Part shown: piece after piece, positions 1-9,957 of the stretch
Numbering within the stretch: position 1 is the stretch's first letter
Layout of the letters: the number at the start of each line of letters is the position of its first letter
Source of the DNA: Picochlorum sp. 'celeri'
Taxonomy: Eukaryota > Chlorophyta > Trebouxiophyceae
Assembly: GCA_010909725.1 (NCBI GenBank)
Contig: JAACMV010000014.1
Coordinates: 434,001-498,000 of the forward strand
DNA: 64,000 nt
Direction of reading: 5' to 3'
Notes under the pieces: generated by a model
The model's database searches: none
The model's input: only the letters and a program-made list of their open reading frames with translations
Told to the model about the DNA's origin: nothing
Program-made: the position numbers and the translations under genes

Positions 1-1
1 G

Positions 2-82
2 GTTGTCCCACCATCCGAGGCCAACACACCAGAGGCCAGCCCAATCGCAGAGGAGGACAGTTCTGTTGCAGTAGCTGCATAA
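2..82 (+). CDS. C-terminal end of a truncated protein gene (hypothetical)
   Basis: Reading frame 2 is open from the window edge to a TAA at 80-82 and gives a 26-residue acidic, Pro/Ala/Glu-rich tail ending in ...SSVAVAA. The other two forward frames either run on into low-complexity sequence or stop at once. This looks like the end of a gene that begins outside the window, but the fragment is too short to assign a family. The choice of frame is an inference from composition only. Confidence 0.35.
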   Translation, partial: VVPPSEANTPEASPIAEEDSSVAVAA

Positions 83-1212
83 GTAAGTATGCAGCAGCCG
101 CCATCGTCGTCGTGCTCTTCTTCTTTTCCTTCTCCTCTTCCTCCATAGTTGTAATAGTATCGACATCGATGAATCAATCAATCAATTTGTAACATACATG
201 TATCAACTTGAGTTGTGTCTAATGCAAGCGTAGTAGTAGTAGACAAGGGCATTCCCATCAAAGGGCTAGGCCAATGGGAACAAGGGCATCCGGGTGCTGA
301 CGAGGACAACAAGATACCGCATGCATACGCCACTCCAAATCTGGCATGCAACAACGGTGCGCTCCCTCATCCGACATGGATCAACACATACCCTAGTCCC
401 TCCCCGAAACTCGTCAAAGTTTTTCCAACAATAAAATTTTGATTTCATATTCCACTCAGAGACGATTGATATTTTCAGACAAGGTACGATGAGCAAGACT
501 CGGTCGGATAACACGCCGAGATACGTCCGGACGAGGGTATCCGAACACTACCATTCGGATGCGGCCATGAATCGCTTGCATGCGTTACCCATTGGATATA
601 TATTTGAAAATCATGATGAATGAGTGCCATTGTGTGATATAATTGAGGAGGAGGGGAGTAAACGTGGTCGTCGTGGCAGTTGACGTGACCTTGTCCGGTC
701 ATGGAGATGGGTTGATGGGTAGGGAGGGTTGAGATCGAATCTTCCGTCGTAGTAGGAATCTGACGTGTTCTAGGGCTAGGATGATGGTGCTGTTGTAGAA
801 CAATGTACGGCCCGATTGACCAGTATTCTTTATACATTGTAGATTTGATACATTTTGGTATTGATTGATCCAAGCGCATTGCTGTTTGAAGCGACGTGTC
901 ACTCATTGATTGATTGACTGTGTGATTTGTTTCAACTGGTGGTGTTCAATCAGAACTGGAGAGAGCAGATCAGATCTATTTGATTGGTAGACGATAGATA
1001 TAAGAGAGTGGTTGATCTATTGGATAGCCGTGTATGGTTGTATTCCTGTCCTGATTGGTGCATTTCAATTGCGGACAGTACACACACACATATAATATAC
1101 AACAACAGAGACAACCACAGAAGTGGATCAAGAGAAGAAGAGGAAGAAAGCGGTAGAGTGCGATACGTCATCTCTGCTGCTGATCTTCGTATAAAGCAAA
1201 ACATTCATTATA
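83..1212. other. 1.1-kb intergenic region, no supported gene
   Basis: Several ORFs of 60-140 codons occur on both strands, for example the minus-strand ORF at 475-906, but none shows a recognisable motif or coding-like composition. The region is AT-rich with short runs such as (AATC)n near 170-190. The last 250 bp contain a TATA-like stretch (GTATAAAG near 1190) that probably belongs to the promoter of the B3 gene starting at 1213. Confidence 0.5.
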
Positions 1213-2835
1213 ATGATGATGATGAATACAAACAAGACGGTGGTGACGGGGCAGCATGGGCGTGTGTCTTTGCAGAATGGTGGGAGCGAGGTGATGGATT
1301 TGGTGACGCCAAAGAGTCGAGAGGTTGGATTGTTGGCGAGGAAGAGTGATTCTTCGGTGGATCATTTGGACAGTTGTGATACAGATGCTGCTGTGTTGGA
1401 TGATGGAGTGTCTGCAAAGGAGGTGTTGGTGGCCAAGAGGTTGACCAATTCTGATTCATCATCTGGAAGGATTATTTTGCCAAGGGTCGCGGTGGAGACG
1501 AATATGTCCTTTGTGACGGCACACAGGCATTATGCGTTGCATGTGAAGGACGTGCGTGGTGTGGAGCATGAGTTTGTGGTGAAATCGTGGGCCAATGGAA
1601 CAGAACACAGGAGGGTGTTTGTGTTGGAGCAGGTGGGCAAGTTTTTGAAACAGTATCATGTTGGTGTGGGAGATACGGTTGGAATTTGCAGAGTGGGAGA
1701 TGGTTTTGTTGTGGAGGTGAATACGGATGATGTGAAGATGGCAGCCATGAATGGACGGTGCACAGCATCAACAGCTGTGACTGCATCGCATATGACATCC
1801 ACGTCGCAGCCAAAATCGGCGGGATCGGGTGGAAAATGCAAGAGGAGTGCTCATTGCTCCAAGGTTGCAGGACACCCTGGATTCTGTTCGGGAAGAAAAG
1901 CTTCCACGGGGGTTTCCAACAACAGTTACAAGTCCTCCCAGAGTTATTATTATTCTGGAGAGGATTCTTCGCATTTTGGGGTTGATGGAAGTGATTTTAC
2001 GAGCAGTGATGAGTCTGGGGGCATGACTATGGTGTTTATGACCCAAGATATGGTGAACAGCGAGATGAGCAAGTTGCCAGATGGGTTGAATAGGCTCATG
2101 TATGTGCCATCTCGTGTAAAGATTGTGAAGAAATTGACAGAGTATGATTTGTCGTCGAGACGTATCGTTCTTCCGGCGGAGCAGGTTGCGCATGGGCTGA
2201 TTGATGTGAGCCAGAGCGACAAGGCAGACATGTATTATTCATTGGCCACAGTGGATGAGTCTCAGGGATGGCAATTCATGGCACTGAGAACCTGGCACAG
2301 TGTGACTGGGCGCAAAGGATACTATATTGAGGATAAGGACGATTTGATGAAGTCAAGAGGAGCGAATGCTGGTGACTATTTGATGATCTATCGTGACAGT
2401 ATTCATGACCCACCACGGATGGTGTTTTTGGATGGAGAGTCACATCGTGTGAAGAAACCTGTCAATGGTCCTGATGCCGCCATCATGTTTTCTGAGTTGC
2501 CAGTGTTGTTGTTGCCTCCGGGAGAGAATTCGGATGTTGCTTCGACACACCATGCCTACAGTTTGACTGGAAACAAGGGTGTCCGTTTTGGTGAGAGGAG
2601 CTGCAACAGGACACATGGATGCACAAAGGCTTTCGGGCATCAAGGATTTTGCTCTGGTCATCGAGGTTTTAAGAGAAAAGATTTTGAGGGACGATATGGA
2701 GCATACCTCATGGAACAGCCCTCTGAGGATGACGATGATCATGTGTCGTACCACAAGTCTCCTCGATACTGCTCCGTGTCTACTCCACGGGGAGCCAGTG
2801 ACCCATTGGTGTCTCTCTTGAATCTTCTGGAGTAG
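1213..2835 (+). CDS. B3-domain DNA-binding protein with two B3 + CCHC-like modules
   Basis: This is a 540-aa intronless protein. Two B3-like domains are visible, at about residues 74-172 (SGRIILPRVAVE..., then W-x-N...YVL-like core and VGDTV) and 300-406 (SSRRIVLPAEQV..., GDYLMIY). B3 is a plant-lineage DNA-binding fold, so a sequence-specific transcription regulator in the nucleus is likely. Each B3 is followed by the same short motif, C-x5-C-x5-H-x3-C with a GHxGFCSG core, at about residues 207-229 and 460-485. The spacing of Cys and His suggests a small metal-binding knuckle; that is inference. The linkers are Ser-rich. The start is the first of four consecutive ATG codons. No individual B3 subfamily (ARF, LAV, RAV, REM) can be assigned. 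Confidence 0.8.
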   Translation: MMMMNTNKTVVTGQHGRVSLQNGGSEVMDLVTPKSREVGLLARKSDSSVDHLDSCDTDAAVLDDGVSAKEVLVAKRLTNSDSSSGRIILPRVAVETNMSFVTAHRHYALHVKDVRGVEHEFVVKSWANGTEHRRVFVLEQVGKFLKQYHVGVGDTVGICRVGDGFVVEVNTDDVKMAAMNGRCTASTAVTASHMTSTSQPKSAGSGGKCKRSAHCSKVAGHPGFCSGRKASTGVSNNSYKSSQSYYYSGEDSSHFGVDGSDFTSSDESGGMTMVFMTQDMVNSEMSKLPDGLNRLMYVPSRVKIVKKLTEYDLSSRRIVLPAEQVAHGLIDVSQSDKADMYYSLATVDESQGWQFMALRTWHSVTGRKGYYIEDKDDLMKSRGANAGDYLMIYRDSIHDPPRMVFLDGESHRVKKPVNGPDAAIMFSELPVLLLPPGENSDVASTHHAYSLTGNKGVRFGERSCNRTHGCTKAFGHQGFCSGHRGFKRKDFEGRYGAYLMEQPSEDDDDHVSYHKSPRYCSVSTPRGASDPLVSLLNLLE

Positions 2836-3396
2836 TATACAAGTGTGTGTGAACTCTTAAAACGGATCTTGGAAAGAGAATGGGAACAAACGTTGGACGC
2901 ATTTTCATCAAACAAACCTTTTTTTCCCCCTTGTTGGTTGAGAACTTGTACTGCATCTGCCAATAGCAGGTACATGCGATAAACAGATGAATCTTTCATG
3001 TATACAGCATCGATATTCTGGGAGAGGAAGGAATTGATATGCCGAGGTACACATGCCAAGTTTTGATGATTGAATCGGGGCTCTTTTTTCCTTTTGATGG
3101 AGCGACAATCACGAAAAAATTCGAGAATGAACACATAATTTCTTAACGAATTCAGAATGTAAACGCATAGACAAGTCTTTTTTCAAACGATTCATCGTTC
3201 ATGTCCTACAAAACAGCAACAAACTGTTTTGTAAACAGATGCACTGTACATGTGTGTTGGTTTGTCCAAGACATTTCATGTGAATGCGCTCAGGTGGACT
3301 CTGGACAAGGGTATTCATTCGTTCTTTGATCCATGGTGATTTGAAAGTGTTTCAAATAGACTGGATGGCTCATAAAATATCGTACAGCATATATTC
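2836..3396. other. Intergenic region between B3 gene and mannanase
   Basis: A 561-bp spacer. It should contain the 3' UTR of the B3 gene and the promoter of the mannanase gene. A minus-strand ORF (2739-3134) overlaps the end of the B3 gene and shows no recognisable motif, so I do not call it. Confidence 0.4.
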
Positions 3397-4872
3397 ATGG
3401 GGTATTCTCGCACTGTTGGCAGCGCTGACACAGACATCCTCCTGCCTCCAGGAGAAACAGCTCGCTCTGTTGGCCCTAGATCGACGGTGAATAGCATCAA
3501 GAGCTACTTCTCAACATCAGCGTGGTTTCGATATGCATCCATAGTATTAGCAGTGCTGTGCCTGGCCGGGGTTTTATTTTCGTCTTCTCTCAAGGTATTT
3601 GACTCCTCCTCTTCCTGCTGGAGGTTTATCACGGCGAATGGAACCTTGTTCATGGATGGAGATAATCCATTCTATGTTGTAGGATTCAACATTCATAATT
3701 TGATGGAGATTGCTATGCCTCAGATACAAAAGAGCATGGATACTGATGCCCCTGACACTGTTGATGGTGTGCTTGCTCAACTACAACAGGATGGGGTAAA
3801 CGTCATCCGCCTATTTGCCCACACCACCGATCCCAGATATCCATTTCAAGAATCTCCTGGAGTGTACGATGATGATGCGTTTGCGTCGTTGGATTATATT
3901 CTCGCATCTTGCAAAAAACATCGCATTAGGGTTATCTTGAGCATGGCAGACTCCTGGAAATATCGAGGAGGCGTGCAAGAGTTCATCGATTTCAGCGAAA
4001 CTGCACCCCCTAGACCAGAGAAATATCCACCTCCTATCAATGTCGATGGCGACTTTGACTATTCACGCATGACAAGGGCGCAGGAAGATTATGAAAAGCA
4101 ACGGATGATGCTCTTCTTCTCAGATGAGGGAACACAAAGGCTGTACAAGAATCATCTTGACACAATCCTACGACGCAAAAACACAATAACAGGAATCCAG
4201 TACAAGGACGATCCGACCATATTTTCTCTGAGCTTGATAAACGAAATGAGATGCGAAGGTTCACCAGCAACTTCCGCGTGTCCTGAGGCTGTGCAAGCTT
4301 GGATATCAGATGTGGTGGAGCATGTTCGATCAATTGATACCCAACATATGCTCACAATCGGTGAAGAAGGTTTCTACTCGTCAACAAAAGCACGGAGAAA
4401 ATACAATCCAGCAAACTGGGCAGAAAGCAGTGGCCAAGATTTCATTAGAGACCATCAAGCTCATCCTGGAATATCCTATGCATCAATCCACATCTGGCCA
4501 TCCACGTGGCAGTCCGATGACGACGTGGCTTCCTCAGACTTTACAGTAGAAGATTGGATTTCATCCCACATGGAAGATGCGCGTAACGTGCTGCAGAAAC
4601 CTCTTTTGATTGAGGAGTTTGGATATCCAATTTCATCATCATCTGCTGACAGAGCCAAGGACATTCAGAACCTTCGCAAGCCCATCGTTGATCTCGTGTA
4701 CGCATACGTGAACCAATCTATACACGAAGGGAATCCTTTACAGGGTAGTTTGTTGTGGGAGTATTCATTACGCATGTACAAGGGAGCTGCTATGAATCAC
4801 TATGGAATCTCGAGAGGCTCTACAACATACAACCTAATGAAGCAGCACGCACATTCAATTCGACACATGTAA
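3397..4872 (+). CDS. Membrane-anchored GH5 endo-1,4-beta-mannanase-like glycosidase
   Basis: A 491-aa protein with no intron. One hydrophobic segment at about residues 43-65 follows a basic N-terminus, which suggests a type II membrane protein of the secretory system with the enzyme domain in the lumen or outside. From residue 73 the sequence follows glycoside hydrolase family 5, closest to plant endo-beta-mannanases (subfamily 7 type): FITANGTLFMDGDNPFYVVGFN at the entry strand, the acid/base Glu in LINEMR (E283), and the nucleophile Glu in LLIEEFG (E407). Family members hydrolyse internal beta-1,4-mannosidic bonds in mannan or glucomannan, so a cell-wall role is plausible. Substrate is inferred from family only. 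Start: ATG at 3397, the only one ahead of the membrane segment. Confidence 0.85.
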   Translation: MGYSRTVGSADTDILLPPGETARSVGPRSTVNSIKSYFSTSAWFRYASIVLAVLCLAGVLFSSSLKVFDSSSSCWRFITANGTLFMDGDNPFYVVGFNIHNLMEIAMPQIQKSMDTDAPDTVDGVLAQLQQDGVNVIRLFAHTTDPRYPFQESPGVYDDDAFASLDYILASCKKHRIRVILSMADSWKYRGGVQEFIDFSETAPPRPEKYPPPINVDGDFDYSRMTRAQEDYEKQRMMLFFSDEGTQRLYKNHLDTILRRKNTITGIQYKDDPTIFSLSLINEMRCEGSPATSACPEAVQAWISDVVEHVRSIDTQHMLTIGEEGFYSSTKARRKYNPANWAESSGQDFIRDHQAHPGISYASIHIWPSTWQSDDDVASSDFTVEDWISSHMEDARNVLQKPLLIEEFGYPISSSSADRAKDIQNLRKPIVDLVYAYVNQSIHEGNPLQGSLLWEYSLRMYKGAAMNHYGISRGSTTYNLMKQHAHSIRHM

Positions 4873-5050
4873 TTCAAAAATGCTTTTTACATCCTTTTTT
4901 GCAGAATTTCGAAGAATAATCATGTACTGTATATGAATGAATCAACTCGATCAACTCAATCAAGGTGGAAAAAAAGGAAAGAATCATATTCAAAGCAGAT
5001 ATGCTATTCGTTCAAGAAAAAATCGTCTGTATTATCGTGCATGTTCATTT

Positions 5051-6058
5051 TCAGCAAGATCCTGGTACGACAGCTTCTTGCTGCTGCTCCTCCTGCTGCT
5101 TCTGTGCCATGTATTCGGCATACTCTTCATGAGATACAAAGCGTCCCTTAATTCGTGGACGAATCTCTGCATACGCCTTCCTGGATTGGTATCGAATAGT
5201 CTTCTGGAAGCATCTTCTAGCACGTTTTGCTCTGTATCGAGCCACACGCTCCTCTCTTGTAAGCTCTGGTTCATCAACCATGTGTGCAGAGATGTGCTGT
5301 TGTGCATTCTGATGATTTGCCATGGTGCGTCTCGTCAACCTACGAGATCTTGATCCCACACGACGTGGCGTCACATAAAAGTCGGCATCATCGTTATCAT
5401 CCTCCTCGTCTTCCAAGAATGAAGAATACTCAAAATCATCATCATCATTATAAGCTCCCTGCACTGCACGTCTCCTCTTCTCCCCTCTCATCTCCTCTTC
5501 TTGCTTCTCCTCCACCACAGGCGCATCAACATCAATAAATGTCAAAGGCTCCACTTCTCCTTCCAAGCAAGGAACCATCTGTGGCACCATCACATGCTCT
5601 TCATTCATCTCAGGCATCACATCATGCTGGTTCATCTTGCTGGACTTGATAAACACATTGTCCTGGGGCACCATATTCGGTGCCTGGGGTACCATATCTG
5701 TTGCCTGAGGCACAACTCCGAACGCAGCATCATCAGGCAAGCAGGAGAACAAGTCATCAAACTGACCCAGGTCTTCCGTCTTCATACTTGGCATATCCAC
5801 CTCTGGAAACAACACATCAGAAGAGAACAGGTCATCCTGCCCTCCCAACTGAGGCACAACAGCAACATCATCGAACGATGTTCCAGATACCTGAGTCTTG
5901 TACACAGTATCAATTCTCTGTCTCACATGCTTTGCTCCAAGGGGGTTGGCATGGTGCTCTTCATCACACACTTGGCACAAGTACGCATCGTCATTCACGC
6001 AGTACATTGTAGCTCTGCTGTCTTCGCATTTCGCGCACATAATCATGTTGTCAATCAT
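5051..6058 (-). CDS. COL: CONSTANS-like transcription regulator (B-box + CCT)
   Basis: A 335-aa intronless protein. The N-terminus is one B-box zinc finger with Cys 8, 11, 20, 28, 31, Asp 23, Asp 32 and His 36/44 in the plant B-box spacing. The C-terminus is a textbook CCT domain ([14 protein letters not shown]...[22 protein letters not shown]). The middle is acidic, Met/Gln/Pro-rich and contains several MVPQ repeats, typical of an activation region. CONSTANS-like proteins act in the nucleus with NF-Y factors and link light or circadian timing to gene expression; in green algae they are tied to day-length control. One B-box rather than two is common in algal members. It is divergently oriented to CCT8 across 717 bp. 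Confidence 0.93.
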   Translation of the reverse strand: MIDNMIMCAKCEDSRATMYCVNDDAYLCQVCDEEHHANPLGAKHVRQRIDTVYKTQVSGTSFDDVAVVPQLGGQDDLFSSDVLFPEVDMPSMKTEDLGQFDDLFSCLPDDAAFGVVPQATDMVPQAPNMVPQDNVFIKSSKMNQHDVMPEMNEEHVMVPQMVPCLEGEVEPLTFIDVDAPVVEEKQEEEMRGEKRRRAVQGAYNDDDDFEYSSFLEDEEDDNDDADFYVTPRRVGSRSRRLTRRTMANHQNAQQHISAHMVDEPELTREERVARYRAKRARRCFQKTIRYQSRKAYAEIRPRIKGRFVSHEEYAEYMAQKQQEEQQQEAVVPGSC

Positions 6059-6775
6059 CGTGCTGAATATAACAGTCGTATCCTACAACCGGCAAGGATG
6101 TCTTCCCCAAGAGTTTCGATCAAGGATACGCAACGTGCACGAGTCCAATGCTATAGCCGCCGCAACAAACGTATTCTGCAGATAATTATAAACGTATCGA
6201 GCATGAGAATAACGCCAACAAGGTTGATATATTTCCAAAACGGCGTCGACGACGTGTCCGTCTGACACGTCCCGGAGGACGACACTACGTACCGTTGCTG
6301 AGAATTGGGCTGAAAAAAAAAATTAAATGAAATATCGGACACGCACGAGAACGTTTCCGAAGACAATAATCGCATTAAATTAAGAGAGCACAGGAGGCTT
6401 ATCCTCTCGTAAGACAAACTCTCTACTATTTGGTACTGCGATGATGAATGAAGGTACTGCGAGAACAGGATCCCGAAATACTTTGTCTCTTGAACATGGA
6501 GACGACGGTGTTTGAAAGACACACGAGTACTGGCGATCGCATGCCTGAGGGCGCATTATTGGTCTATTATATGAAAGTTTTCAATCATAAAATAGGTCAG
6601 TACTACCATATTTAGCCATACGAAGGACAAAGAGCGGTAGCTTTTCGATACACAGTCCATTCCATTGTCGATCAGAAAAAACAAACACTGTGTCTCGCTC
6701 CTTGTCTGTTGCTGTGCTAGTGCTATACTATACATTTGATACCAATAACAAAGTAGATACGTAAAACTATAGACT
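6059..6775. other. Divergent promoter region of COL and CCT8
   Basis: This 717-bp interval separates two divergent start codons, so it must hold both promoters. No TATA box is clear-cut on the CCT8 side (ACTATACATTTG near 6725 is the best match). No other gene is visible in either direction. Confidence 0.45.
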
Positions 6776-8431
6776 ATGGCTGGTTCAATGGCGGCAGGAA
6801 GTGGGGGCTTGCCGTATGGTTTGCAAGCCATGCTCAAAGAGGGGTACAAGCACCTGTCTGGGTTGGAAGAAGCTGTGTTGAAGAATATAGAAGCATGTAA
6901 GCAGTTGACTATGATTACGAGGACATCTATGGGTCCTAATGGGATGAATAAGCTGGTGATTAATCATCTGGACAAGATTTTTCTGACGAGTGATGCGTGT
7001 ACAATTGTAAATGAGTTGGAAGTGCAGCACCCGGCGGCGAAAATGCTGGCGATGGCTGCGGCTGCTCAGCAGCAAGAGATTGGAGATGGGACGAATTTTG
7101 TCCTGTCGTTGGCAGGGGAGCTGTTGAAGAGGGCAGAGGATTTGCTGCGGGATGGGCTGCATCCAGTGGAGATTGCAGATGGATATAGCAAGGCTGGAGA
7201 GCTGGCGCTGGAGATGCTGGATGATATGGTGGTGAGTGGAACGGACGTGGTAGATTTGAAGAATGTAGATGATGTTGTGAGAAGGATTACTGGGTGCATG
7301 TCGAGCAAATTGCATGGGTATGAGAAGATTTTGGCACCATTGGTGGCAGAAGCGTGTGTGTCCGTGTTGCCGAAGAATGAGAAGAATTTCAGCGTTGATA
7401 ATGTTCGAGTAGTGAAGATTCAAGGTGGTAGCGTTCATGATTCAACGGTGATAAAAGGTTTGGTGCTCAAGCGGGGTGTGGAGGGGACGGTGAAGCATGT
7501 TGAGAATGCCAAGGTGGCTGTGTTTGCTCAAGGTGTGGATACGTTAGGGACGGAGACCAAGGGTACAGTGTTGATTAAGAGTGCTGATGAGTTGGAAAAG
7601 TATTCACAGGGCGAAGAAGACAAGGTAGAAAAGGCAATACAGGAGCTTGTGGATGCTGGAGTGAATGTGGTGGTGTCTGGAGGATCCTTTGGGGAGATGG
7701 CGCTTCATTTCCTCGAGAGGTTTGGATTGATGGCGATAAAAATTCCATCGAAATTCGATCTTAGAAGGTTTTCGAGGGCCACTGGTGCCCCAGCTCTGGT
7801 GAGCTTGGGAACTCCAAAAGAAGATGAGATTGGCTTTGCCAAATCATTACGAGTGCAAGAGATTGGAGGCACGCCTTGCCTGGTACTGGAACAGGCCGCG
7901 ACAAAAAGTGCAATTTCTACCATCGTATTGCGTGGTGCTACCACACAGGCGTTGGACGACGTAGAAAGGGCTGTTGATGGAGGAATCAATGCATTCAGAG
8001 CGCTCACTCGTGATGCACGCGCTGTCCCAGCAGGTGGCGCGACCGAAATCGCGTTAGCAAGTCGAATCATAGACCTCGGTCAGAAAGAAAAAGGTCTGGA
8101 TCAATATGCGATCACTCAATTCGGACATGCTTTGGAGGTTATTCCAAGAACCATTGCAGAAAATAGTGGCCTGGATGCCACTGATGCTATCGCAGCTCTG
8201 TATGCAGCCCATGCAGAGGGCCACAATAGAGATGGTTTGGATATTCTCACTGGAAAAACAAAGGATCTCGGCGAGTCTGAGTCAATCTTTGATTTATACG
8301 TGGCGAAATGGTGGGGCATGAAGTTGGCTGTGGACGCAGCAACAACGGTGCTGCGTGTCGATCAAATCATCATGAGCAGGCCTGCTGGGGGACCTCGTGC
8401 ACCACAGGGTGGATCATTTGACGAAGATTAG
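6776..8431 (+). CDS. CCT8: T-complex protein 1 subunit theta (CCT8)
   Basis: A 551-aa, intronless group II chaperonin subunit. The family signatures are present: TRTSMGPNGMNKLVINHLDKIFLTSDA near residues 48-73, and the ATPase motif GDGTNFV (about 103). The run ELEVQHPAAKML, and the start LSGLEEAVLKNIEACK, are diagnostic of the theta subunit rather than of alpha, beta or eta. CCT folds actin, tubulin and other cytosolic proteins inside a two-ring hetero-oligomer. Length matches the family (about 545 aa). The extra MAGSMAAGSGG at the N-terminus is not conserved, but the ATG at 6776 is the first in frame. Confidence 0.95.
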   Translation: MAGSMAAGSGGLPYGLQAMLKEGYKHLSGLEEAVLKNIEACKQLTMITRTSMGPNGMNKLVINHLDKIFLTSDACTIVNELEVQHPAAKMLAMAAAAQQQEIGDGTNFVLSLAGELLKRAEDLLRDGLHPVEIADGYSKAGELALEMLDDMVVSGTDVVDLKNVDDVVRRITGCMSSKLHGYEKILAPLVAEACVSVLPKNEKNFSVDNVRVVKIQGGSVHDSTVIKGLVLKRGVEGTVKHVENAKVAVFAQGVDTLGTETKGTVLIKSADELEKYSQGEEDKVEKAIQELVDAGVNVVVSGGSFGEMALHFLERFGLMAIKIPSKFDLRRFSRATGAPALVSLGTPKEDEIGFAKSLRVQEIGGTPCLVLEQAATKSAISTIVLRGATTQALDDVERAVDGGINAFRALTRDARAVPAGGATEIALASRIIDLGQKEKGLDQYAITQFGHALEVIPRTIAENSGLDATDAIAALYAAHAEGHNRDGLDILTGKTKDLGESESIFDLYVAKWWGMKLAVDAATTVLRVDQIIMSRPAGGPRAPQGGSFDED

Positions 8432-8709
8432 ACATATGGTGTTCGTAACTTTAGCATGCGCCATTCATCATATAGCACCATGTAACTGAATCGGTACCGC
8501 AAGGAGCGCCTCCTCTGCTGTCTGAGGAGAGATGCTGCCTCCATTCGACCGCATCGAATCGTCCACATAGACTCACAGCACGCCCCACAGGAGGGCATTA
8601 AAAAATATTATATTCAAACAGGTTAAATATCCTTGCGGTCGACTACCCGTTTGGTCCTGTTTCTCAGTAACACATACAAAAGAAAGACTTTGTCGCCCAA
8701 TCAACAAAG

Positions 8710-9860
8710 ATGCCTTCCGCCGCCAAGCTTGTTGCCAAGGAGGAGGTACGCCTGTGTTCATGGTGTTATATTACACGATATAAATGCCATGATGATTGAA
8801 ACATGGCGGATCCGTGGATGACTGAGACGGAGGAAGGTGTGCCGCCGCTTCGCCTGCGGCACCCTTGTTCCACGAATTGGGTCCCATCCGTTGATGTAGT
8901 GCATTTCTTTGACAATATTCTGATGATATATTGTGCTATATACTGCAGTATGACAGGAAGCTGTGCCATTTGATGGACACGCACACCAAGTGCTTCCTTG
9001 TGCACGCTGACAACGTTGGATCCAAGCAGTTCATGCAGATCCGTGCTGCTATCCGTGACAACTCTACTGTTTTGATGGGAAAGAACACAATGGTTCGCCG
9101 TTGCATCCGATCCTACGTGGAGCGCACTGGAAATGAGCAGTGGGGAGGACTGGTGGAGCACATTCAGGGAAATGTTGGTTTGATCTTCACCCAGGGTGAG
9201 CTCACAGAAGTGAAGGACGCCATTTCAGAGTTCAAGGTTGGAGCTCCAGCAAAGGTGGGAACCGTTGCTCCAAGCAGTGTCACCATTCCAGCCGGAAACA
9301 CTGGAATGGATCCCTCTCAGACATCCTTCTTCCAGGTCCTCAACATCCCAACCAAGATTACCAAGGGTACCATTGAGATTACAGCAGATATTCAGGTGGT
9401 GACTGAGGGAGAGAAGGTGGGAGCCTCTGAGGCAACACTTCTCTCCAAGCTCGGAATCAAGCCATTCTCCTACGGTCTCGTGGTGCAAAAGGTCTACGAG
9501 GATGGAGACATCTATGACGCCTCCGTGTTGGATATCACTGACGATCAGTTGAGCGATGTTATTGGTGCTGGAGTCCAGAGAATTGCCGCCCTCTGCAAGC
9601 AGACTGGAGTGCCATCTCTTGCCTCTGCTCCTCACTCCATCATCGACGGATACAAGAACCTCTTGGCCATTGCTGTCTCTACAGAATACAGCTTCCCATT
9701 GGCTGACAAGGTTAAGGACGTACTTGCCAACCCAGAAGCATTCGCTGCTGCTGCCGCCGCTGCCGCCCCTGCTGGTGGAGATGCTGCCGCTGCTGCTCCA
9801 GCTGCTGCTGAGGAGGAAGAAGAGGAAGACGAAGACATGGGCTTCTCTCTCTTTGACTAA
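8710..9860 (+). CDS. RPLP0: 60S acidic ribosomal protein P0 (uL10), two exons
   Basis: Exon 1 is 8710-8745 (MPSAAKLVAKEE), then a 203-bp GT-AG intron (8746-8948), then exon 2 8949-9860 starting YDRKLCHLMD. Together they give 315 aa, the expected length. The rRNA-binding core (VLMGKNTMVRR) and the Ala-rich hinge are present. The C-terminus EDEDMGFSLFD is the shared P-protein tail that binds elongation factors and the GTPase-activating centre of the large subunit. The intron is longer than most in this window and may carry a snoRNA (see 8774-8935). Codon use is strongly biased to C-ending and favoured codons, as for the histone genes, consistent with high expression. Confidence 0.96.
8774..8935 (+). 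ncRNA. Candidate intron-encoded box C/D snoRNA
   Basis: Inside the RPLP0 intron there is a box C match ATGATGA (8789-8795) and a box D CTGA (8920-8923). They are flanked by a 9-bp terminal stem formed by CACGATATA (8774-8782) and TATATTGTG (8927-8935) with one G-U pair. Possible internal D' (CTGA, 8822-8825) and C' (TGATGTA, about 8892) boxes are also present. Ribosomal protein introns commonly host such RNAs. Against it: six bases separate the stem from box C, and I could not match the guide regions to rRNA by eye. Confidence 0.3.
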
Positions 9861-9957
9861 TCGATTACATATATGAAGCATTCGATTGTAATAGATTATT
9901 TACAAGTATACAGGGAAAAACTCGTAAGAGAGACTGAAACAATGTACACGAAATTTG

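Noticed and set aside
475..906. 143-codon minus-strand ORF near the left edge
   Set aside because: It has an ATG but no recognisable motif and a His/Ser/Pro composition like non-coding AT-rich DNA. Not strong enough to call.
5501..6265. 254-codon plus-strand ORF
   Set aside because: It is antisense to the well-supported CONSTANS-like gene, His/Arg-rich as expected of a shadow frame.
9225..9881. 218-codon minus-strand ORF
   Set aside because: Antisense to RPLP0 exon 2; the strong codon bias of that gene keeps the antisense frame open.
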